64,000 nucleotides of DNA, taken from positions 2,716,732 through 2,780,731 of the forward strand of contig NZ_KB912877.1 of NCBI RefSeq assembly GCF_000383855.1, in the 5' to 3' direction. Below, one piece after another: positions 34,608 through 44,545 of the stretch. Each line of letters begins with the position of its first letter. Within the stretch, counting starts at the first letter, position 1. Origin of the DNA: Methylobacter marinus A45 (GTDB lineage Bacteria; Pseudomonadota; Gammaproteobacteria; Methylococcales; Methylomonadaceae). The notes beneath the pieces are model-generated. The model did not search any database and had not been told where the DNA came from. It worked only from the letters and a program-made list of their open reading frames with translations. A program made the translations under genes and the position numbers.

Positions 34608-35067
34608 AATTCTCTAAATCTGCATATCTTACATACTGGACCACAGCATCAAAACAATTTTTTCTGAAAGTGTTGTAGTTCTAAGCGGGATAATATACGT
34701 AATTTTCAAATAAACAGGTCTAATACCTGTTTTTTACAACTGACTTGCCCAAGCAACTCAGCAATTGGCTGCTATACAGCTAATTATCGTCATTCAAAAA
34801 ATTCGAGCGAAGGACTGCTTTGTCTTGGTGGAATGCCAGGTTTATATCAAGATTTGCTAATCCAGTTTTATCGAAAAATGTTGGTATTTCCGAAAGATCT
34901 TAAAGAATATGCATTGAAATTTAAGGCCCGATAGAAAGTTTTTTGCAGATGAATAAAAACGTCTGTGTCTGAGTCTAATTGCCCGAACATTTAAAAACCC
35001 TATCAAAAAATGTTCAAGCTTTATCTCTAAGATTAATAACTACTCTATAAAACCGAGGAGACTTAGA
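34608..35067. other. AT-rich gap at the array border; no integrase
   Basis: This 460-base gap is where attI and intI would be expected. No integrase gene is present. A short stop-free stretch around 34800-34935 reads like coding sequence but has no start and no recognised family, so it could be a remnant. The final bases hold the ribosome binding site for the next gene. Confidence 0.45.
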
Positions 35068-35328
35068 ATGAAAAAACTTCTGTTAGCAATGACGACATCG
35101 GCTTTAGTTACCTTAATGCCATCCCTATCAATCGCTGGCGCATCAGATAGTTGTAAAGCTTGTCACAATGGTTCGATTGCTCCAACCTTCGACACTTTAA
35201 AAAGTAAATACACAACAGTTGATGAATTAGTTGCAGCTGCTAAAAATTCCAAAAATGACATGATGAAAGCCGTTCAAGGCGATGAAGCCAAATTAAAAGC
35301 TGCGGCCGAAGAAATCATGAAGGAATAG
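35068..35328 (+). CDS. Small periplasmic cytochrome c
   Basis: This 86-residue protein has a signal peptide ending 'SLSIAGAS' and one haem site 'CKACH' directly after it, as in class I cytochromes. The rest is short and lysine-rich, and no distal methionine is certain ('NDMMKAVQG' or 'EIMKE' are candidates). GAGGAG-type sequence precedes the ATG. The size is at the low end for a cytochrome c. It may carry electrons in the periplasm; its partner is unknown. Confidence 0.8.
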   Translation: MKKLLLAMTTSALVTLMPSLSIAGASDSCKACHNGSIAPTFDTLKSKYTTVDELVAAAKNSKNDMMKAVQGDEAKLKAAAEEIMKE

Positions 35329-35413
35329 GCTGAGTCATCCAACTCAATAAACCATAAAAAAACGGGTATAAACCTAAGGAACCTCGAAAAAACTGTGCTT
35401 TTGGGCGCACTTT

Positions 35414-35449
35414 AATCAAAGGGGGACTCGATTGATTTCCCCCTTTGAT
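35414..35449. terminator. Bidirectional terminator-like hairpin
   Basis: ATCAAAGGGGGA and TTCCCCCTTTGAT form a stem of about 12 bp with a 10-base loop, between the convergent cytochrome and TPR genes. It lacks long T-runs on either side but is well placed for both. Confidence 0.5.
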
Positions 35450-35505
35450 ACTTCGACTCGGCTCACCCCGCGATGTATGAATGTACGATCCTTGGTCGGC
35501 GGGGA

Positions 35506-37413
35506 TTAGCCTGTGACAGCTGGCGTCAATTTCTTAATCAGCTCCTGCTGTTTCTGATAGGCATCGGGCAGACTGCCATATTTCAAGGAAGCGGTACAAT
35601 CATCCAGTGCCTCCTGCAGTCGGCCTAGCCGCATATGCGCATAACAGCGATTGTTGTAGCTGACAGCAAGATCCTCTTTGCTTTGAGTCTCTTCATCAAA
35701 AAGAAACGAATGCTGATTGAGAGCCCCCAGCATATTCACCATATCGTTGCGTTCGCCATAGATGACGGAAATTTCAATCGCTGCGGAAGATTGGTAACCG
35801 CGACCTTCAGAAGCCGCGACAATGCTGAAATCTTGCAGCGCGGCATCTGACTGTCCTAGTGCCTTATAGGACTTCCCACGCCAAAAGCGGGTTTGAATAT
35901 CGGCCCCATTATCAATCAGGCCAGTACATTCCTGCACGGCCGCGGCATAAAGTTTCAAACGGTAATAAGCGTGACACTTCAAGAAGCGGTATTCATTGAA
36001 GGCATTTCCGCCCATCGCGCTCGCTGCATTCTGATAGGCGATCACATTAACAAACTGCGAGGTCTTGCTATAAACATCGGAGAGATCATCATAAATTGCC
36101 GATAGAGCCATGGCCTTTTCCTCTTCATCGGGGAAAAGGGCGTGGTCAATATCGACAAGGGCTTCTTTATACTTTTTTTCGGCATTTTCATAGTGGCCAT
36201 TGCGGTACCAGGTCTTGCCAGTGAGTTCGTCAAGCATGTAGTTGTTATGCCCGGCATTATTATCAACCAACTGATTTTGACTCCCCATACGGTCGGCAGC
36301 CAATTGCAGAATATTGCCCGCATAGCGTTCACCTCCCCGTGTTTTTATCATATCCAGCAAAATAGGCCTTAGTGCCAGGTTAAACTGATGAGTGTCGGTC
36401 TTGTTATAAAGATTCAAGGCGGCATAGACCTGATCCGCCAGCGTGGAACTGATGATTTTACTCATGACGGTATCAATGCATTGCTTCAGATCCTCGCCTT
36501 CGATTGAATTGCAGGCGACCTGAGCCGTATCAAGAAGGCTTGCATAAAGCTCCACGTAAAGCAGCTTGAGCGGAGAATGATCAGGGGCTTTGCCGGCATA
36601 ACGTTCGGTAAAGGCGTACATGGCTTCCGGCGAGCCGCCCCATTTGGGCATCAGTGTTTTAAGGCGCAAGGCATAAAGCGCGTAATAGTCGGGGTATTTT
36701 TTTATCGAGTCCTGAAAGGCGTTTTCCATCGCGTCCGTATTGCCATTGGCGGACATGATCTTGAGCAATATGAAATAGCCGAAAGGATTATTAGCATCCA
36801 CGTGGATGGATTTGATCGCATCCGCGGTCGCCAATTTTAAATAATTCCGAAACGCAAGCAGACGATCGTCTTGCGTTTTGGAGGCAAAGTCATAGCCCCG
36901 CATCTGCCAACCAGCCTTCAAATAATACTGGGCGCGAATCATATATGCGATGGCGGACTCTTTATCCTGCTTCAGCCAGTCGTTCATATTTTTTAAAAAA
37001 GCGTCATTCTTTTCTCTGGGAATGATGTTATCCATGAAAAGATGAAAGGGATAAAAACGCCAGTTTTGTAACTGGCTGCGAGCAAGCATCTCGGCACTGA
37101 TTTGATTGGCGGCCGCATAATCGCCGCGCTGGATAGCTGCCTTGGCGGCCAGGGCCTTTTCCGATGGCAAGAGGAAAGTACGCGGCTTGTCGAGGAGTTT
37201 CGCCGTTTCCTGTTCGATAGTGGCGATCAATGGGGTTTTGTCGGCAATAGTCTTTGTCGAGGCGTCACCCCCGCTGACGCTTTTTAAATTTAGCCACCCG
37301 GCCTCGAATACGGCATTCATGCCAGCCCATAATGAGACAATGGCGATACCGCCTACGATCAATAAAGTAGGTGACAAAAACTTTTTCCGGGGGGCGTTCT
37401 TATTAACGCTCAT
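35506..37413 (-). CDS. Membrane-anchored TPR-repeat protein
   Basis: This 635-residue protein has one N-terminal membrane helix ('FLSPTLLIVGGIAIVSLWAGM') and a long helical periplasmic part. Tetratricopeptide-like repeats are clearest in the last 200 residues: 'TWYRNGHYENAEKKYKEAL', 'YRLKLYAAAVQECTGLI', 'YKALGQSDAALQDFSIV' and 'MRLGRLQEALDDCTASL'. Such proteins act as scaffolds. AAGGAG lies seven bases before the ATG. Its partners are unknown. Confidence 0.82.
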   Translation of the reverse strand: MSVNKNAPRKKFLSPTLLIVGGIAIVSLWAGMNAVFEAGWLNLKSVSGGDASTKTIADKTPLIATIEQETAKLLDKPRTFLLPSEKALAAKAAIQRGDYAAANQISAEMLARSQLQNWRFYPFHLFMDNIIPREKNDAFLKNMNDWLKQDKESAIAYMIRAQYYLKAGWQMRGYDFASKTQDDRLLAFRNYLKLATADAIKSIHVDANNPFGYFILLKIMSANGNTDAMENAFQDSIKKYPDYYALYALRLKTLMPKWGGSPEAMYAFTERYAGKAPDHSPLKLLYVELYASLLDTAQVACNSIEGEDLKQCIDTVMSKIISSTLADQVYAALNLYNKTDTHQFNLALRPILLDMIKTRGGERYAGNILQLAADRMGSQNQLVDNNAGHNNYMLDELTGKTWYRNGHYENAEKKYKEALVDIDHALFPDEEEKAMALSAIYDDLSDVYSKTSQFVNVIAYQNAASAMGGNAFNEYRFLKCHAYYRLKLYAAAVQECTGLIDNGADIQTRFWRGKSYKALGQSDAALQDFSIVAASEGRGYQSSAAIEISVIYGERNDMVNMLGALNQHSFLFDEETQSKEDLAVSYNNRCYAHMRLGRLQEALDDCTASLKYGSLPDAYQKQQELIKKLTPAVTG

Positions 37414-37660
37414 GAGTTATCTCCTTGTAGAATTAACGATTATCTATCAGTAACCGGCCGATTCGCGGAATGTGTTGGCGAAACAGGATTTGCATCGCGG
37501 AGGCGGCGGGCACATCAAAGGGAGGGGGCAGACTCTGAGGTATCTCCACAAAATAGCCATAAAAAACAATTTGCTATAGATATAAATTGATAGATAAAGT
37601 GGTTTTTTTCGGGTCTCACTGCTGTAAATCTTAATCTTTCAGCTTTATCGGAGAGGCCCT

Positions 37661-38401
37661 ATGTCGACCATGAGTTTACTCCATAATCTGATCCAACAGG
37701 CGCTTCCTGAACTTCATCGAACCCGGCTTAAAGCGCTCATGCGGCCGTAGAGGCCGGCTTGAAAGGTGTTTCGGTATCACTGACGACGCTGGGACGAGCG
37801 CTTTCCGGGCCAGCCTATATTATCAAACACAAAATCAAGCGTATTGACCGTCGCCTTGGTAACCCCAATATCAACAGGCGGCGCGCAAAAAAGAGCCCGG
37901 GTTATTGGTTGTATCGCCTTCGCTGAAGCGATTATACGCCGGTTGAGGTCGTGAATTATTATCGTGCTCGCATGCCAATAGAAGAAGGCTTCCGAGACAC
38001 GAAGAGCACGCATTACGGGAAGGACTTAACCCAAGACAGCCGGATAAGCGCCGACCGCCACGCGAATCTGTTGTTGATTGCAGCGCTCATTATTTTTGCG
38101 CTTTGGCTGGTCGGGCTCGGTTTAAAAGGAACGGCCATTGACACACTGGAAGCGGAACCGCTATTTCCGCCGCCAAGGGCTGCGAAATTGGGTGTTCTCG
38201 ACACGGATTCAGGATAAGCAGGGAGAATCCATACCGCTGGACCTGTTCAGCGCCGCCTCGGTGGCGATTGTTCGGCATATCAAGATCAAAGCTGACGCAT
38301 CGCCCTATGATCCCGCCTATGACGACTATTTTGCCCGGCGTAAAGCATCACGCCGGGTGAATCCGTTCATATGGGCTGGAATGGTAGCACAAGCTGAATA
38401 G
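37661..38401 (+). pseudogene. Decayed IS4-type transposase
   Basis: Fragments in shifting frames read as one transposase. They include 'MSTMSLLHNLIQQALPELHRTRLKALM', then 'GVSVSLTTLGRALSGPAYI.KHKIKRIDRRLGN' in another frame, then 'YYRARMPIEEGFRDTKSTHYGKDL' (the Y-x2-R-x3-E-x6-K signature of IS4-type enzymes) and finally 'HIKIKADASPYDPAYDDYFARRKASRRVNPF'. The central part with the first catalytic Asp residues is missing. At least two frameshifts and one deletion make it non-functional. Terminal inverted repeats were not found. Confidence 0.82.
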
Positions 38402-38763
38402 CTCCAGTACGGTAATCGGGTTGCCGGGCCGTTAACTCGGCTTTATAAAGGCTTGAGCGGTGTGACGGGAAACTGTCATGCACCGTTCTTAGGGGAGGAC
38501 AAGGCAGTAATGTCTTGTCCTTACCCGGCAAGGAAAAAACAGACTATTCCAATAAAAGCAGCCATTGGAAATTAATAAATTTACGGTTAGCTGACCTGCC
38601 GCTATGTGCCATTAAGGGACTGTCATCACGAATCAAAACGTTGGTAATGATGGACAGGTTAATCTCATTTGCAGCCATTTGAGCTTCTTGACCAAATACG
38701 ACGAGCTTGGATCGAGGACCGCTCTACTTCATATCTAGCACGTTTTGTAGTGAGGATTACCAT
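38402..38763. other. Intergenic region after the transposase remnant
   Basis: This 362-base gap has no credible gene. It probably includes the right end of the decayed insertion sequence, but no terminal repeat could be paired. Nothing else is seen. Confidence 0.4.
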
Positions 38764-39318
38764 TTAGAACGACGATTGCGGGGTTTTCAGAAACTCGATC
38801 TCGTCTTCTGTTGATACACGGCCTAGAATTTTATTCCGATGCGGATATCGGCCGAAACGCTCAATGATTGCCTTATGCCTCAGCTCAAACTCGAGGTTGC
38901 CTTCCATTCCGGGTTGGCTGAACAGTGATACCGCAAGCGTGTGTATCGGCAACGATTCGCTGTGCATGTATGGCATGTAGAGAAAGGCTCGCTGCATAGC
39001 ATTCAACTCGTGGTCGGCGTTGAATTGAACGGCTGTTTGCGCCAAAGCCAACGCGAGGTTATCGCAAGCAAAAGCCTTTGGATGATCCCGATAAATATTG
39101 CGCGAAAATTGGTCGAGAATAATGATTTCGGCCAGCCGGCCTTTCGCCGATTCTCGCCAAGCATACAGTTCACAGTGTTCCGCGGCAACGTGCAAGGCAC
39201 CGAAACGGGACTCTATTTGCCGATCCAAGACATCGGAGCGAGTCCACCATTGCTGGGGTGTAATCTCTTCAAACCAAAAAGTCAGTACGTCATCCGGTGT
39301 TTGTTGCACTGTTTTCAT
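38764..39318 (-). CDS. DUF924 family protein
   Basis: The product is about 184 residues. It begins 'PDDVLTFWFEEITPQQWWTRSDVLDRQI' and has 'EIIILDQFSRNIYRDHPKAFACDNLALALA' and 'AFLYMPYMHSESLPIH', the signature blocks of DUF924, a TPR-like helical family with no firmly known activity. The start at 39318 is chosen because AAAGGG lies ahead of it; the frame is open to 39420 with no better site. It is divergent from the gene at 39483. Confidence 0.85.
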   Translation of the reverse strand: MKTVQQTPDDVLTFWFEEITPQQWWTRSDVLDRQIESRFGALHVAAEHCELYAWRESAKGRLAEIIILDQFSRNIYRDHPKAFACDNLALALAQTAVQFNADHELNAMQRAFLYMPYMHSESLPIHTLAVSLFSQPGMEGNLEFELRHKAIIERFGRYPHRNKILGRVSTEDEIEFLKTPQSSF

Positions 39319-39482
39319 TTTTTGCCCTTTCATATTTCTCGCCGTACTACATAAATTCTGCCGCCTATTGCTCTCCAGCAAGCCATCAATTTTATAAATG
39401 GCAGCATGAGGAAACATCATTTAACACCCCGTCAGTACTTCAGTATTGTGTGTTGGAACTCAATCAAGATTAGGGGAATAAC

Positions 39483-40577
39483 ATGAAAAAACTCACCCGA
39501 TTGACCTGCGTACTGTTATTGGCAAGTCTCGAGGCTTTGGCAGATGATAGCTCGCATTTTGACGTATTAGCGAATCTGGAAACAGGTCCGGGCAATGTGA
39601 CAGCGACTGCTGACGGACGAGTCATCATGAGCCAGCACCCGTTTTATCAACCCGAATATACGGTCGTTGAGTATAAGGATCAAAAACTGGTGCCATTTCC
39701 TTCACACGACTTGGCGGCCACAGACTCGACTGCAGCCTTGAAGCTGGACTCGGTGTTAGGCATACGATCCGATGCCAATGGCGTGGTGTGGATGTTGGAC
39801 AATGGCATGCGCAGCGGTGTGACACCGAAACTGGTCGGCTGGAATACCAAAACCAATAAACTGCAGCGTTTGATTTACCTGCCTGCCCCTATCGCGCCCA
39901 AAGATGCGTTCGTCAATGATTTTGCTTTGGATACCCAACACAGCCACGCTTTTATTAGCGACCCGGCGGGTGGCAATAACGCCGCATTGATTGTGGTCAA
40001 CCTCTATACCGGTGCCGCGCGGCGTGTGCTGGAAGGCCATGCCAGCGTGCTCCCGGAAAATGTCGATCTCATCATCGATAACGTGCCCATTCAGTTAGCA
40101 ACCCCGTCAGGCGAAAAAGTCAGGCCGCACATCGGGGTGAATCCCATCACCGAAGATTTGACCAACGAATGGGTTTATTTTGGACCGATGCATGGCCTCA
40201 GTCTTTACCGGATTAAAGCAGCCGACTTGATTAACGAGAGTTTAACCGCCGAGCAACTCGCCAACCGGGTTGAGCGTTATAGCGACAAACCCATTTCCGA
40301 CGGTATCAGCATCGACAAGCAGAATAATATTTATTTGGGTGATCTCACCAATAATGCCATTGGCATCATCGGTTCTGACCGCAAATACCGACAACTCGCC
40401 CAGGACCCAAGATTGTCCTGGGTCGATTCATTCAGTTTTGGCCCCAATGGGCAGTTGTATGCGGTGGTCAACCGATTGCACCGCTCTGCCATGCTGAACG
40501 GTGGGGATGCCCAGTCGAAACCGCCTTACTATTTGTTGCAAGTCAAAGCCCTGGCTGCCGGCCTGCCAGGACGTTAA
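39483..40577 (+). CDS. Secreted major-royal-jelly/Yellow-type beta-propeller protein
   Basis: This 364-residue protein has a signal peptide ('LTRLTCVLLLASLEALADDS'). 'LGIRSDANGVVWMLDNGMRSG', 'FVNDFALDTQHSHAFISDPAGGNNAALIVVNLYTGAARRVL' and 'DGISIDKQNNIYLGDLTNNAIGII' are characteristic of the MRJP/Yellow family (six-bladed propeller). Bacterial members are secreted and of uncertain activity. It overlaps the convergent LysR-type gene by four bases. Its link to the monooxygenase operon beyond that regulator is unproven. Confidence 0.85.
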   Translation: MKKLTRLTCVLLLASLEALADDSSHFDVLANLETGPGNVTATADGRVIMSQHPFYQPEYTVVEYKDQKLVPFPSHDLAATDSTAALKLDSVLGIRSDANGVVWMLDNGMRSGVTPKLVGWNTKTNKLQRLIYLPAPIAPKDAFVNDFALDTQHSHAFISDPAGGNNAALIVVNLYTGAARRVLEGHASVLPENVDLIIDNVPIQLATPSGEKVRPHIGVNPITEDLTNEWVYFGPMHGLSLYRIKAADLINESLTAEQLANRVERYSDKPISDGISIDKQNNIYLGDLTNNAIGIIGSDRKYRQLAQDPRLSWVDSFSFGPNGQLYAVVNRLHRSAMLNGGDAQSKPPYYLLQVKALAAGLPGR

Positions 40578-41509
40578 AGCACAATATCAAGCGAATCTAT
40601 CATTCGGCCTATTGCTGCGATTTGTTCGCGCAGCCAGCAATGGGCCGGATCTTTTTCTCGCAATGGGTGCCAGATCATAACCAAGTCGTAATCCGGCAAA
40701 TCGAGGGGCACCGGGAGAATATTCAATGCGACCATTTTGCTAAACGCCACGGCCAGGCGATAAGGTAAAGACAAAATCATGTCGGTCTGCGTAACGATCA
40801 AAGGCGCAGACAGGAAATGCGGCACGATCAGCTTAATTCGACGCTCCAGCCCCAGTTCCGCCAATTTGGCATCGATGACTCCGACCTGGCTGCCTGTTCG
40901 CGAAATGAGCATGTGCGGAGCGTCCAAATAGTGCTCCAGAATCGGATTGGCGGAGATTTTGGGATGATTTTTACGTACCGCACAAGCCATGCGGTCCTTA
41001 AAGAGATGTTCACAAATCAAATGCGCGGGGGGCTCGAGTACCGAGGCAAAACCCAACACCACATCCAGACTGCCATTTTCCAATTGCATCATGGGAAATG
41101 CTGATTCGGTACGTTTGATATGAATGTCGACACCGGGGGCGGCTTGCTCGATTAAGCGGGATAAATCGGGTAGCAGCAAAAATTCCATGTAATCGGTCGC
41201 GGCCAGCGTAAAACGACGCTGACTGGATGCCGGGTCGAAGGCTTGCGGCGGTTCCAGTAGCCTTTCCATTTCCCGCAACAAGTTGCGTACCGGTTCCACT
41301 AAAGCCAATGCACGATCAGTGGGCTGCATGCCGTTTGGCGTTTTGACCAGCAGCGGATCGTCAAGCTGTTGACGTAGGCGATGCAAGGTATGACTCATAG
41401 CCGATTGCGTGACAAACATGCGTTCGGCGGCCCGCGTGACATTGCGTTCCTGCATCAGCACATCGAAAGCCAACAATAGGTTCAAGTCGAAGCTGCGGAG
41501 ATTGGACAT
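40574..41509 (-). CDS. LysR-type transcriptional regulator
   Basis: This 311-residue protein has the helix-turn-helix in 'NVTRAAERMFVTQSAMSHTLHRLRQQL' (about 23-50) and a periplasmic-binding-like effector domain ('RRFTLAATDYMEFLLLPDLSRLIEQAAPGVDIHI'), a type akin to the NodD/DntR/NahR branch. GAGGAT precedes the ATG. It is divergent from pxmA with a 243-base gap between them, the classical place for a LysR protein to control the neighbouring operon. The inducer is unknown. Confidence 0.92.
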   Translation of the reverse strand: MSNLRSFDLNLLLAFDVLMQERNVTRAAERMFVTQSAMSHTLHRLRQQLDDPLLVKTPNGMQPTDRALALVEPVRNLLREMERLLEPPQAFDPASSQRRFTLAATDYMEFLLLPDLSRLIEQAAPGVDIHIKRTESAFPMMQLENGSLDVVLGFASVLEPPAHLICEHLFKDRMACAVRKNHPKISANPILEHYLDAPHMLISRTGSQVGVIDAKLAELGLERRIKLIVPHFLSAPLIVTQTDMILSLPYRLAVAFSKMVALNILPVPLDLPDYDLVMIWHPLREKDPAHCWLREQIAAIGRMIDSLDIVL

Positions 41510-41752
41510 GGTCTATCCTCACTAAAAATTGGCTTCATGGTAACAAAAACCGTGAATGACCGGCATGAACGGTCTTGATGGTGCGATGAACCTTATACAT
41601 TTAACAGCCGGACGATTTTCACCTACCTTAATCCCTCAGGCGTGTCGTCTAGCCTATACGGTTTACCCCCTCAGGCCAAGCCTCGGCTGGCGACGCGTCC
41701 AAATGATCATGCGACGACTGTCGTTCATTACAAGACTTTAGAGGGATTCACT

Positions 41753-42505
41753 ATGTCCGCACACATTCCTGTTTCAACCTTCAAGCCATACCGGGGCGAA
41801 AAAGCCCGGCTGGCACGCGCCTATGACTATCTGATTTTGGTCCTGGCGCTGTTTTTATTCATCGGTTCGTTTCACCTGCATTTCGCACTCACGGTCGGCG
41901 ATTGGGACTTCTGGGTCGATTGGAAAGATCGACAATGGTGGCCTTTGGTGACGCCGTTGATCGGCATTACGTTTCCGGCCGCCGTTCAAGCCGTATTGTG
42001 GGATAAGTTTCGTTTGCCTTTGGGGGCTACCCTATGTGTCACAGCGTTATTGCTCGGCACCTGGGTTACCCGCGTATTTGCCTATCACTACTGGAACTAT
42101 TTCCCCATCAACATGGTGTTGCCGGCTACGATGCTGCCGGGAGCCTTGGTTCTGGACGCTTTGTTAATGTTAACTAACAGCCTGACCATCACCTCCATCT
42201 TTGGCGGCGCCGCGTTTGCCTTGCTGTTTTACCCCAGCAACTGGCCGATCTTCGGCATGTTCCACCAACCGGTCGAATACGCCAATAGCCAGCTCACCGT
42301 TGCCGATTTGTTCGGCTTTCAATACATTCGCACGGGCATGCCGGAATACCTCCGCATCATCGAGCGCGGCACCTTGCGAACCTACGGCCAATACGCAACA
42401 CCCTTGTCAGCCTTTTGTTCGGCGCTGTTGTGTTCGCTGATGTACCCCTTATGGTGGCATATCGGCAAGTGGTTTGCCAGCACTCGATACCTGACCAAAA
42501 TCTAA
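41753..42505 (+). CDS. pxmA: Copper membrane monooxygenase subunit A (PxmA/PmoA family)
   Basis: This 250-residue integral membrane protein is close to PmoA in length (about 247). 'TVGDWDFWVDWKDRQWWPLVTPL' and 'FPAAVQAVLWDKFRLPLGATL' are PmoA/AmoA family hallmarks (the regions used for pmoA primers), as are 'NWPIFGMFHQPVEY' and 'RIIERGTLRTYG'. About six to seven membrane helices are seen. The start at 41753 has AGAGGGA upstream. Gene order A-B-C, not C-A-B, identifies the pxm type. The pXMO enzyme is linked in methanotrophs to hypoxia and nitrite respiration; its true substrate is unsettled. Confidence 0.93.
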   Translation: MSAHIPVSTFKPYRGEKARLARAYDYLILVLALFLFIGSFHLHFALTVGDWDFWVDWKDRQWWPLVTPLIGITFPAAVQAVLWDKFRLPLGATLCVTALLLGTWVTRVFAYHYWNYFPINMVLPATMLPGALVLDALLMLTNSLTITSIFGGAAFALLFYPSNWPIFGMFHQPVEYANSQLTVADLFGFQYIRTGMPEYLRIIERGTLRTYGQYATPLSAFCSALLCSLMYPLWWHIGKWFASTRYLTKI

Positions 42506-42517
42506 GGAGCAGCCAAC

Positions 42518-43756
42518 ATGAAAACGCATTTTAAAACTTGGCTGCTAGCCTTAATCGGTCTGACTGTATTGTCCGGTTTGCCGATGTCATCCGCCCAGGC
42601 CCACGGCGAAAAAGCGCTGGAGCCATTCATTCGCATGCGGACTATACAGTGGTACGACGTGCAATGGTCCACGCAAAAATTCAATGTCGATGATGAAGTC
42701 AGTGTCAGCGGCAAGTTCCATGTCGCTGAAGACTGGCCGATCAGCGTCCCCAAGCCGGAGGCTTCATTTTTGAATATCTCCACACCCGGCCCGGTTCTGA
42801 TTCGGACTGAACGTTATTTAAACGGTAAGCCTTGGGTCAATTCGGTTGCGTTACAGCCCGGTGGCGATTATGAGTTCAAGGTGGTTCTGAAGGGCCGTTT
42901 ACCGGGGCGCTATCACATTCACCCGTTTTTCAACCTGAAGGATGCCGGACAAGTCATGGGCCCCGGCGCCTGGCTGGAAATTGGCGGTGCAGCCTCTGAC
43001 TTTAGCAACACTATCAAGACTATCAGCGGCGAAGCCATCGATATGGAAAGCTTCGGCCTGAGCAATGGTATTTTCTGGCATCTGTTTTGGGGCTTACTGG
43101 CTGCCGCTTGGTTGATCTGGTGGGTGTGCCGGCCCTTGTTCATCAGCCGTTATCGCATGTTGGAGGCTGGATTGGAGCATGAGCTCGTCACTAAAAATGA
43201 CAAACTGATCGCCAAGCTGATACTGGTAGGCGTGCCGGTTTTAGTGCTGGTTCTGAATGAGATCACGGCCAACCGCTACCCGGATGCCATTCCGTTGCAG
43301 GCCGGGTTGGATCAAATTTTACCGCTACCGGCTCAGGTCAATGCCGGCACGGTCAACGTCGACACGCTGAAAGCGGAATACAACGTCGCACAACGGTCCA
43401 TGGTACTGCAAGTCAAAGTCGACAACCGCAGCCAAAGCCCGGTAAGAATTGGCGAATTCTCGACCTCCAATGTCCACTTCTTAAACCCTGCCTTGAGTTT
43501 GAGCGGCGTTATGACAGGTGATAACGATATCACAAGCCCAGGGCTGAGTATCGACGATGACAAACCGATAGAGCCGGGCGAGCAGCGGGTGGTTACCCTT
43601 ATCGCACGCGATGCGGCCTGGGAATCCGAGAAACTCGATGGCTTGATTCGGGATGCCGACAGCCGCATTGGCGGATTACTTTTCCTCTATGACGAACTGT
43701 TGGGCCAACGTTATATCTCCAGCATTTCCGCCGCCGTCATACCCAAATTCAGTTAA
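42518..43756 (+). CDS. pxmB: Copper membrane monooxygenase subunit B (PxmB/PmoB family)
   Basis: This 412-residue protein has a signal peptide ending 'SSAQAHGEK'. This leaves a histidine at the mature N terminus, and 'GRYHIHPFFNLKDAG' supplies the two further histidines that match the PmoB copper site. Two cupredoxin-like periplasmic domains are joined by two membrane helices ('HLFWGLLAAAWLIWWVC' and 'LILVGVPVLVLVLNEI'). All expected copper ligands of the B subunit are present, so it looks functional. The gene starts twelve bases after pxmA. Confidence 0.93.
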   Translation: MKTHFKTWLLALIGLTVLSGLPMSSAQAHGEKALEPFIRMRTIQWYDVQWSTQKFNVDDEVSVSGKFHVAEDWPISVPKPEASFLNISTPGPVLIRTERYLNGKPWVNSVALQPGGDYEFKVVLKGRLPGRYHIHPFFNLKDAGQVMGPGAWLEIGGAASDFSNTIKTISGEAIDMESFGLSNGIFWHLFWGLLAAAWLIWWVCRPLFISRYRMLEAGLEHELVTKNDKLIAKLILVGVPVLVLVLNEITANRYPDAIPLQAGLDQILPLPAQVNAGTVNVDTLKAEYNVAQRSMVLQVKVDNRSQSPVRIGEFSTSNVHFLNPALSLSGVMTGDNDITSPGLSIDDDKPIEPGEQRVVTLIARDAAWESEKLDGLIRDADSRIGGLLFLYDELLGQRYISSISAAVIPKFS

Positions 43757-43771
43757 TTTTAGGAGACTAAC

Positions 43772-44545
43772 ATGGCTACTACATCTGAACATGTCGCAAC
43801 ATCGACAGAAAGCAGTAAATCATTGCCTTGGTATCTGATCGATTTACCGCGCTATTTGAAAGGCTTTGGTTTATTGTCTGTCATCTACATCGGCCTGAGA
43901 TTGTATCAGGGCGCATTTGCCGTATCCCACGGCCTGGACTCCACCGAGCCGGCTTTTGAGCAATACTGGATGCGGCTGTTTTATGTCGAACTCGTTATTA
44001 TTACCTTGGTTGCCAGCGGATTCTGGGGCTACTTATGGCTTTCACGTGACCGGCAGTTGGATCAGCTGGAACCCAAGGAAGAAATTCGCCGCTATTTCAC
44101 CCTCACCATGTGGATCAGCATTTATACCTTTGCAGTGTATTGGGCGGGCAGTTATTTTGCCGAGCAAGACAATTCCTGGCATCAGGTGGCGATCCGTGAT
44201 ACGCCGTTTACGGCCAACCATATCATCGAGTTTTATTTTAATTTTCCGCTCTATGTCATTCTGGGCGGTTGCGCCTGGTTATACGCCAGAACCCGCTTAC
44301 CGTTATATGCTAAAGGCATTTCATTACCATTGACGTTAGCGGTATTTGGTCCGTTCATGATATTGGTCAGTGTGGGCTTTAATGAATGGGGGCACACCTT
44401 TTGGTTTAGGGAGGAGTTCTTTGCCGCTCCGATTCATTGGGGTTTCGTGATCGGCGTTTGGTTCGCTTTGGGCGTCGGCGGCATCTTGCTGCAAGGGGTT
44501 ACCCGGCTGATTGAACTGTTAGACAAAATCGAAGATGCCGAGTAA
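43772..44545 (+). CDS. pxmC: Copper membrane monooxygenase subunit C (PxmC/PmoC family)
   Basis: This 257-residue integral membrane protein has about six helices. 'DNSWHQVAIRDTPFTANHIIEFYFNFPLYVILGG' corresponds to the PmoC segment that carries the Asp/His metal ligands, and 'ARTRLPLYAKGISLPL' and 'NEWGHTFWFREEFFAAPIHWGFV' are conserved PmoC/AmoC blocks. It starts fifteen bases after pxmB. The MFS gene overlaps its end, so it is unlikely to be the last gene of the transcript. Confidence 0.93.
   Translation: MATTSEHVATSTESSKSLPWYLIDLPRYLKGFGLLSVIYIGLRLYQGAFAVSHGLDSTEPAFEQYWMRLFYVELVIITLVASGFWGYLWLSRDRQLDQLEPKEEIRRYFTLTMWISIYTFAVYWAGSYFAEQDNSWHQVAIRDTPFTANHIIEFYFNFPLYVILGGCAWLYARTRLPLYAKGISLPLTLAVFGPFMILVSVGFNEWGHTFWFREEFFAAPIHWGFVIGVWFALGVGGILLQGVTRLIELLDKIEDAE

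Noticed and set aside
34608-35067. Expected integron integrase and attI
   Set aside because: No tyrosine recombinase motifs in any frame; only a short stop-free stretch without family. The array is therefore called CALIN-like.
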